9,497 bases of DNA from Planctomycetaceae bacterium (GTDB lineage Bacteria; Planctomycetota; Planctomycetia; Pirellulales; Thermoguttaceae), in the NCBI GenBank assembly GCA_031274045.1, contig JAISQS010000059.1:1-9497 (forward strand). The letters run 5' to 3'. A model generated the notes under the pieces. That model was given only the letters and a program-made list of their open reading frames with translations, was not told the DNA's origin and made no database searches. Positions 4,709-9,497 of the stretch are shown one piece after another. Position 1 is the first letter of the stretch; each line of letters begins with the position of its first letter. The position numbers and the translations under genes were made by a program.

Positions 4709-7700
4709 TTGAAACCGAAAACAGAAACAAACATGAAGTCAAGTGTATTCGCCGTAATATTTGGATTGGCGATGGTTTTTGACTGTATATTTGCGACATC
4801 CGCGATATTTGCCCAGAACAACATCACGGCAAATTATCCTCAACCGATAGCAAATCAACCACCGTTTGAACGTCCAAATCCATCGTACAGCAACACCGCT
4901 ACGAATACGTACACACCAAACGCCGCCGCGCCGAATTTTGCAGTGCCGAATTATGTACCAGCAAATGTTCCTGCGCCAAATTTTGTATCGGCAAATGTTC
5001 CCGCGCCGAATTATGTACCGTCGAATGTTCCTGCGCCGAATTATGTATCGGCAAATGTTCCAGCGCCAAATTTTGTACCAACGAATGTTCCTCCATCGAA
5101 TGTTCCCGCGCCGAATATTGTTCCGATGCGTTATGTTACGGATACTTATCCGTCTGCAACATTGCCCCCAGCGCAACCACACGCCAATATTCCACCGGCA
5201 CACAATAATATTCCATTGACGAGTAATAATATTCCGGCGGCGAATCTCGAACAACTTCACGCGACTTGTGCGCAGAAGCTTCATCAAGCTCGGCGTGCGG
5301 TGGCGTTGCGGGATTTTGCGGCGGCGGAGCGGATTGCAAGGGAAGTTCAGGGAATAAATTTGCAATACAAACCGACTGATGACAAACCGGAATCGGTTTT
5401 GGCTTTATTGAAACAAAAAGAGTCGTTGGATGAATCTTGGCGGGCGAACGGCACAACCGAACAATTTAAACGTCACTACGCAATCTTTTTGTTGTCGCAA
5501 GCTAACGCGCTTTTGAATTATGGTGATGTGGAGCTTGCGACTAATTTGTGTGATGTTGCGCTTGCTCAAAATGTGTTGTATAGTGAGTCTGATGTCAGGG
5601 CTGGTTTGAGTCCGTTGGCTGTTGCGCGTCGGATTGAGGATGTGAAAAATTATCGCGCGGCGCAATTGAGTCAGCAGAACAATAACCGCTCCGCTCTTGC
5701 CCAAAAAGAATCTCAACCAAACAACCAACACCTCTCAATGGCTACCCAACGCGACATCGCCAAAGCTATCGATTTCCTAAAAAATGCGCGGCACGCTGTT
5801 GATGTAGGTGACTTTGATGACGCGCGGAGATATTGTGATGCTGTTCGAAAGATGGGTTTGGATGATTCGTTGTTCCCGTCGAATGTTGACACGCCGACGA
5901 AGTTATTGGGGGAGATTGCTGTCAAGTCGAACGCAGTTAAACTCCAGCAGAATCGCGACGATAACAAAACGACCGCCGGCACAAATAACAACATTCACAA
6001 CGCCGCAACTAATCCAACCAATACAGCAGATAACACGCCAAATATGTCCACTGCCGTCTACAACGAGAACAAAGATACAACCCAAAACATACCGGCAACT
6101 AATTTGCCCGATACGACTGATTTTGTAGATCAGGCGCGTCAAGCCCGCGCCGTCGCGATTCAGCAACTTGGCGCGGAAGTCATAAGAATGGTAAGCGAAG
6201 CGAATCGACTCACGAACGAAAGCAGACACGAAGAAGCGTTTGACGCTCTTAATCGGGCAAGACAACGTGTTGACGATGCGAAAGTTGATGAAGCGGTAAA
6301 AATCTCACTCTACAAAAGCATCGAGAACGCCGTACAGTCAACAAGTCAACACATCGAACAAAACAGATCAAGAATAAATTTGGACACGCAGAATAAAGAA
6401 GTTTGGGCAAAACTAAAAAAGGAATCAGATGCCGCGCGAAGCAAAGAACAACAAATCAAAACATACGTCGATGAATGCGCGAGATTGAACGAAGCACAAG
6501 AATACGAACAAGCCGTCATTATTGCGAAGAAGGCTCGTGAATTTGCGCCGACTGAACCTGTTACTCAGTTGCTTTTGCAACACACGCAGATGCTCGCGAA
6601 TGTCCGCCGGAGTGAGAGAAATATTGCTGATAAGCGTGAGATGTTTGTTGAGGCATTGCATGATGTGGATGAGAGCAGCATAGTGTCGAATGATGTTTTT
6701 CGGCGTGATATTGCTTATTCGTCACGATGGTCTGATCTTAAAAGAAGGCGGAAATCTACGCAAGATTTGTTCTATGAGCGTCCTGAAAGTGAGAAGCAAA
6801 TAATGCGTAAACTTGAGATGCCGATTTCGTTCAGTACGGATCAACCGATAGCGTTTAGTGCGTTTATTGATCTGTTGCGTGCGCAGACCGGATTGAATAT
6901 TGATGTTGATTGGGGTGCTTTGGCGGAGGCTTATATTACGACTGATTCGTATGTGTCGCTCAAGTTGTCAAGTGAAATAAAGCTGAAGAATATTTTGAAT
7001 CAGGTGCTGGGTCAAAAGGGGTTGGCTTATGTGGTGAAGAATGAGATGTTGAACATTACGAGTTTGAAGCAGGCGCGTGGTCAACTTATAACGCGGAGTC
7101 ATTATATTGGGGATGTTGTCATGCCGATTCGTAATTTTGACGGCAGTTCGCCGCATGATATGCGAAACATCATCAACAGATCAATCCAAGACCAATCCAT
7201 ACACCGACCTCACCACAATACACCGCAAGGCAACGCACCAATGCAATACCCGAATACCGGCGGATACATTCCAACTCCTGCATTGGGCAATACATTCGGC
7301 AATAACACGCAAAACTACAACTTGACTCCGGGCATGATCAACGCGCAAACATTCAGCAGCGGCGTACCGAATCCGAATGGTACTGCGACATTCGCCAACA
7401 ATGCCGGTGCGTTGACTCCCGAAGGAGCGGCTGGCGGCGGCGGTGCGGATTATGAGATGGTTATCAATTTAATAAAGAATGTGACAAGCTACAATGAAAA
7501 CGCGGATGATGGTGCGAATATTGTAGAATTTGAAGGGAACATGAGTATTATTGTTCGTCAGACTGAGGAGGTTCATGCGGAGATAGCGGATTTGTTGAAT
7601 CAGTTGCGAAAGTTGAGTGATCTTCAGATAGCTGTGGAGGTGCGGTATATTACGATTAGTGATGACTATTATGAGAAGATGGGGGTTGACTTTCAGATGA

Positions 7701-8683
7701 AGCTGAGAAATGACGGGGCGGCGAATAAGGTTGAGCTTTATTCCGGTTCGGGTAGTTCGAGTTCATCTACGGATACGACTGACACCAGTACCAGCAGCAG
7801 TAGTTCGTCTGCTACCGGTATTGCGAGGGGCAATAATGTCACGGTCGGTTTGCAAGGACCGAGTCAGTTCCAATTTGACCTCTCGATTCCGTTTTCGCAG
7901 AATACTTATGGTTTAGCTGATCCGATGTATGGAGGTTTTAATCCTGATTCGGGGCTTCGGATGGGTTTTGCTTTGTTGAGTGATATTGAGGCGTACTTCT
8001 TTATGAGTGCAACGCAAGGCGACTCGCGGACAAATGTTTTGCAGGCACCGAAGGTGATGATTTTTAACGGTCAAATGGGATCGGTTGTGGACAGCACGCA
8101 ATCTCCGTTTGTTACGAGTGTGGTTCCGGTTGTTGGTGATTTTGCGGTTGCGTATCAACCGATAATCTCCGTTTTGAGCGAGGGGCAAATAATGACTGTG
8201 CAAGGTACGGTTTCACCGAATCGGCAATATGTCCGCTTGACATTGCAGCCTCAATTTACCGTCATCAATAAGGTCGTAACTTACCGTTATGTCGGCGACG
8301 AAAACACATCAGATTCAACAACATCAACAGGCACAACATCAGACGGTGCATCAGCAACAGCCGACGAACGACGTGCAGTCTCAACAACCAGCACACGCCA
8401 AGCATCAGGCGTAACAATCCAACAACCAATCTACGCAACATTCTCAGTCCAAACAACAGTAACCGTACCTGACGGCGGGACAATTTTCATGGGAGGTATA
8501 AAGAGGTTGCGTGAGGGTAGAATTGAGGCTGGTACGCCGATTTTGGACAAGATACCGTACTTGAACAGACTATTTATGAACACGGCAATTGGCAGAGACA
8601 CGTCGAGTATATTGATGGTTGTTACACCAAGAATTATTATTCAGGAAGAGGAAGAAGAATTCCTAACCGGCGTTCGCCCATAA
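4709..8683 (+). CDS. Large outer-membrane secretin (type II/III secretion or pilus-type channel)
   Basis: A 1324-residue exported protein, expected to form an outer-membrane ring channel. Parts in order: signal peptide (1-35, hydrophobic core 11-34, likely cleavage IFA|QNN); a Pro/Asn-rich linker with 10-residue repeats (79-138); helical modules at about 178-310 and 346-405 sharing 'L--AR-AV---DF--A' and ending in D-P--LL; an Asn/Thr linker (415-470); TPR-like or coiled-coil helices (480-690); an STN domain (703-786, ISFSTDQPIAF...LNIDV...YVVKNEMLNITS); a second N domain split by an Asn/Pro/Gly insert (about 812-910), with its second half at 913-980 (EFEGNMSIIVRQTEEVHAEI); and the secretin barrel (about 972-1312) with the family mark VPDGGTIFMGG (1253-1263) and PILDKIPYLNRLF (1277-1289). 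Two Ser/Thr-rich inserts (1012-1035, 1198-1230) interrupt the barrel. It is much longer than GspD or PilQ because of the N-terminus. No secretion or pilus genes adjoin it, so the transported substrate is unknown. The TTG start is supported by the AGGAG at 4696. Confidence 0.93.
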   Translation: MKPKTETNMKSSVFAVIFGLAMVFDCIFATSAIFAQNNITANYPQPIANQPPFERPNPSYSNTATNTYTPNAAAPNFAVPNYVPANVPAPNFVSANVPAPNYVPSNVPAPNYVSANVPAPNFVPTNVPPSNVPAPNIVPMRYVTDTYPSATLPPAQPHANIPPAHNNIPLTSNNIPAANLEQLHATCAQKLHQARRAVALRDFAAAERIAREVQGINLQYKPTDDKPESVLALLKQKESLDESWRANGTTEQFKRHYAIFLLSQANALLNYGDVELATNLCDVALAQNVLYSESDVRAGLSPLAVARRIEDVKNYRAAQLSQQNNNRSALAQKESQPNNQHLSMATQRDIAKAIDFLKNARHAVDVGDFDDARRYCDAVRKMGLDDSLFPSNVDTPTKLLGEIAVKSNAVKLQQNRDDNKTTAGTNNNIHNAATNPTNTADNTPNMSTAVYNENKDTTQNIPATNLPDTTDFVDQARQARAVAIQQLGAEVIRMVSEANRLTNESRHEEAFDALNRARQRVDDAKVDEAVKISLYKSIENAVQSTSQHIEQNRSRINLDTQNKEVWAKLKKESDAARSKEQQIKTYVDECARLNEAQEYEQAVIIAKKAREFAPTEPVTQLLLQHTQMLANVRRSERNIADKREMFVEALHDVDESSIVSNDVFRRDIAYSSRWSDLKRRRKSTQDLFYERPESEKQIMRKLEMPISFSTDQPIAFSAFIDLLRAQTGLNIDVDWGALAEAYITTDSYVSLKLSSEIKLKNILNQVLGQKGLAYVVKNEMLNITSLKQARGQLITRSHYIGDVVMPIRNFDGSSPHDMRNIINRSIQDQSIHRPHHNTPQGNAPMQYPNTGGYIPTPALGNTFGNNTQNYNLTPGMINAQTFSSGVPNPNGTATFANNAGALTPEGAAGGGGADYEMVINLIKNVTSYNENADDGANIVEFEGNMSIIVRQTEEVHAEIADLLNQLRKLSDLQIAVEVRYITISDDYYEKMGVDFQMKLRNDGAANKVELYSGSGSSSSSTDTTDTSTSSSSSSATGIARGNNVTVGLQGPSQFQFDLSIPFSQNTYGLADPMYGGFNPDSGLRMGFALLSDIEAYFFMSATQGDSRTNVLQAPKVMIFNGQMGSVVDSTQSPFVTSVVPVVGDFAVAYQPIISVLSEGQIMTVQGTVSPNRQYVRLTLQPQFTVINKVVTYRYVGDENTSDSTTSTGTTSDGASATADERRAVSTTSTRQASGVTIQQPIYATFSVQTTVTVPDGGTIFMGGIKRLREGRIEAGTPILDKIPYLNRLFMNTAIGRDTSSILMVVTPRIIIQEEEEEFLTGVRP
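4943..5122 (+). repeat. 30-bp in-frame tandem repeats encoding 10-residue units
   Basis: Five full 30-bp units (from 4943, 4973, 5003, 5033 and 5063) plus a half unit (5093-5107) and a final partial one encode the pattern APN-Y/F-V-P/S-x-NVP. They lie just after the signal peptide, where a flexible periplasmic linker is expected. Unit differences are mostly at third positions and at the P/S and x positions. The array has no spacers, so it is a protein-coding minisatellite and not a CRISPR. Confidence 0.9.
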
Positions 8684-8727
8684 ATAACGTTAAGGCAAAA
8701 CGCCAAACGTCGGTGTAGCCGACCATT

Positions 8728-8810
8728 GCCGCGAAGCGGCGAAGGACTGGAACGCGGGCGTCCCGCCCGCCTCTGTGCGTAATAGAACCGAACAAGTTGG
8801 AACTGAACGC
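8728..8810 (+). repeat. Dispersed repeat, full copy
   Basis: Counterpart of the inverted copy at 4117-4200. It includes the hairpin GCCGC-GAA-GCGGC (8728-8740) and a perfect 7-bp stem GCGGGCG (8754-8760) / CGCCCGC (8764-8770) around TCC. The part from 8757 on recurs from 9075 to about 9128, where the left arm of the 7-bp stem is lost. Three copies of one family thus lie in the window. Confidence 0.8.
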
Positions 8811-8827
8811 CAAAACGTCTCGGCAAA

Positions 8828-9038
8828 CGTAAGGTGGGTAACCGACCGCCGGGCGGTTACGTCGGCACAAGCCGACAACTGGATCGCCAACACGCACCGG
8901 AATTTCTATCGCTCAAAACCAACACGCCCAAAACGTAGGGCGTTTTGGTTTTACCGATACGTTTTCCGCCCCCTCTGTTTTCGGCTTGCTCCGCTCGCCG
9001 AAAACACAACCGCCCAGCGGTCGGTTGCCCACCTTACG
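8828..9038. mobile_element. MITE-like element, copy A, with 34-bp terminal inverted repeats
   Basis: The left end (8828-8861, starting CGTAAGGTGGGTAACCGACC) and the reverse complement of the right end (9005-9038, starting CGTAAGGTGGGCAACCGACC) agree at 30 of 34 positions. The 211-bp element encodes no credible protein. Its interior holds stems GTCGGC/GCCGAC (8861-8876), CCAAAACG/CGTTTTGG (8928-8948) and GTTTTCGGC/GCCGAAAAC (8977-9005). Size, inverted ends and lack of coding capacity fit a non-autonomous transposable element. No transposase is in the window, so the mobilising system is unknown. A structured intergenic repeat that does not transpose remains possible. Confidence 0.65.
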
Positions 9039-9145
9039 ATCACCAACGCAAAAAAACTTGTGTGGTATAACGCTGGCATCCCGCCCGCCTCTGTGCGTAA
9101 TAGAACCGAACAAGTTTGAACGGAACGCCAAAACGTGTCGGCAAA

Positions 9146-9353
9146 CGTAAGGTGGGTAACCGACTGCCAGGCGGTTACGTCGGCGCAAGCCGACAACTGG
9201 ATCGCCAACACGCACCGGAAAAACCAACACGCCCAAAACGTAGGGCGTTTTGGTTTTACCGATACGTGTTCCGCCCCCTCTGTTTTCGTCTTGCTTCGCT
9301 CGCCGAAAACGCTATTCACCAAAAAAGCCCAGCGGTCGGTTGTCCACCTTACG
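9146..9353. mobile_element. MITE-like element, copy B
   Basis: A second copy, 208 bp, in the same orientation. The outer 22 bases of each end (9146-9167 and 9332-9353) pair with three mismatches; the inner part of the right repeat has diverged. The internal hairpins are kept: GTCGGC-GCAA-GCCGAC (9179-9194) has the same stem as copy A with one loop change, CCAAAACG/CGTTTTGG (9233-9253) is identical, and the third stem (9282-9310) has one mismatch. Copy B looks like the more decayed of the two. Confidence 0.6.
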
Positions 9354-9383
9354 ATCACCAACGCATAAACCGTCCTATCTCGT

Positions 9384-9408
9384 CGGTAGCAAGCTACCGT
9401 CGCTAACG
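9384..9408 (+). repeat. Hairpin box related to 4068-4093
   Basis: CGGTAGC (9384-9390) and GCTACCG (9393-9399) form a perfect stem with an AA loop, followed by TCGCTAACG. Read on the minus strand, the box at 4068-4093 has the same loop and the same GTCGCTAACG tail but a stem of GGGGC/GCCCC. The two are copies of one structured repeat with different stem bases. Confidence 0.65.
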
Positions 9409-9425
9409 TCACGCGAATGCGTTTC

Positions 9426-9497
9426 TTATTTTTTTGTTGGCGGTTTGAAGTTGGAGCGTGGTAGTTTGATGTTGTAGTTTCCCATACCTGCGCTGAC
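9426..9497 (-). CDS. Possible C-terminal end of a gene entering from the right
   Basis: On the minus strand an open frame enters at the window edge and ends at TAA (9428-9426) after 23 codons, reading ...GMGNYNIKLPRSNFKPPTKK. The basic, proline-containing tail and the change from repeat DNA to unique sequence near 9415 fit the end of a real gene. The family cannot be recognised from so few residues, and an open frame of this length can occur by chance. An ATG lies inside the segment, but the frame is already open upstream of it. Confidence 0.35.
   Translation of the reverse strand, partial: VSAGMGNYNIKLPRSNFKPPTKK

Larger units (their letters stand above)
8757..9364 (+). repeat. Tandem pair of about 318-bp repeat units
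   Basis: The segment 8757-9049 recurs in the same orientation at 9075-9364 with few substitutions. The main differences are about 13 extra bases in the first copy near 8903-8915 and an altered stretch before the right inverted repeat (ACAACC in the first; about 15 unrelated bases near 9311-9326 in the second). Both end in ATCACCAACGC. Between them lies an A-run and one 18-bp motif (9055-9072). The pair arose by duplication of one unit or by two separate insertions. Confidence 0.8.
8684..9425. other. Repeat block downstream of the secretin gene
   Basis: 742 bases without a supported gene. Several open frames of 60-150 codons exist on both strands but all run through palindromic repeats. Hairpins follow each other closely: 8709-8723, 8728-8740, 8754-8770, 8861-8876, 8928-8948, 8977-9005, with counterparts in the second copy and a last one at 9384-9399. 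None is followed by a T-run, so the secretin terminator is not identified. Confidence 0.7.

Noticed and set aside
4943..5122. Possible CRISPR array
   Set aside because: The 30-bp units are contiguous without spacers, stay in frame and encode a sensible linker.
4739..5365. 208-codon open frame opposite the secretin N-terminus
   Set aside because: It is the reverse of the 30-bp repeats, giving an Arg/Ile/Trp-rich translation with no family resemblance. The plus-strand secretin has a ribosome binding site, signal peptide and recognised domains.
8709..8770. Intrinsic terminator for the secretin gene
   Set aside because: Three hairpins are present but none is followed by a run of T, and the second and third belong to a dispersed repeat also found elsewhere.
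8637..9477. Several overlapping open frames of 60-153 codons on both strands
   Set aside because: All are translations of the palindromic repeat units, and the same peptides recur because the DNA is duplicated.

Overview
The window most likely comes from a chromosome of the Planctomycetota, possibly a lower-GC lineage. This rests mainly on the large secretin: an N-terminal region of repeated helical 'AR-AV--DF--A' modules, a short STN domain, a second N domain with the 'VEFEGNMSIIVRQTEEVH' pattern, and a C-terminal secretin barrel. I know that layout from planctomycete genomes. The intergenic regions are long and packed with short palindromic and dispersed repeats, which also fits. This assignment is an inference from recognised patterns; no database search was run.

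Layout. Bases 1-369 hold no gene, only small hairpins and one copy of a 32-bp dispersed repeat. Bases 370-1464 (minus) encode a PP-loop ATPase of the ThiI/MnmA-like type with a probable C-terminal RNA-binding domain, a predicted tRNA thiolation enzyme. Bases 1465-1769 carry two unrelated inverted-repeat elements and the second copy of the 32-bp repeat. Bases 1770-3914 (minus) encode a complete UvrD/PcrA-type superfamily 1 DNA helicase with an unusual C-terminus. Bases 3915-4708 are a divergent intergenic region with an inverted copy of a repeat family found at the right end, a C-rich tract, and the promoter and ribosome binding site of the next gene. Bases 4709-8683 (plus) encode a 1324-residue secretin with a signal peptide. 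Bases 8684-9425 are a block of repeats in which a roughly 318-bp unit occurs twice in tandem, each unit holding a MITE-like element with long terminal inverted repeats. Bases 9426-9497 may be the last 23 codons of a gene on the minus strand.

The three main genes do not form one pathway: a helicase for DNA repair or replication, a tRNA-modification-type enzyme downstream of it on the same strand, and a divergently transcribed outer-membrane secretin standing alone without other secretion genes.

The most notable signals are outside the genes. They are (i) a palindromic element of about 210 bp present twice on the right and precisely absent from an otherwise matching inverted repeat 4.6 kb away; (ii) a hairpin box in two places whose stem differs by compensatory base changes; and (iii) an alternation of A+C-rich and G+T-rich segments inside the genes that affects synonymous codon choice and ignores gene strand. 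No CRISPR array, tRNA, rRNA or transposase gene was seen.
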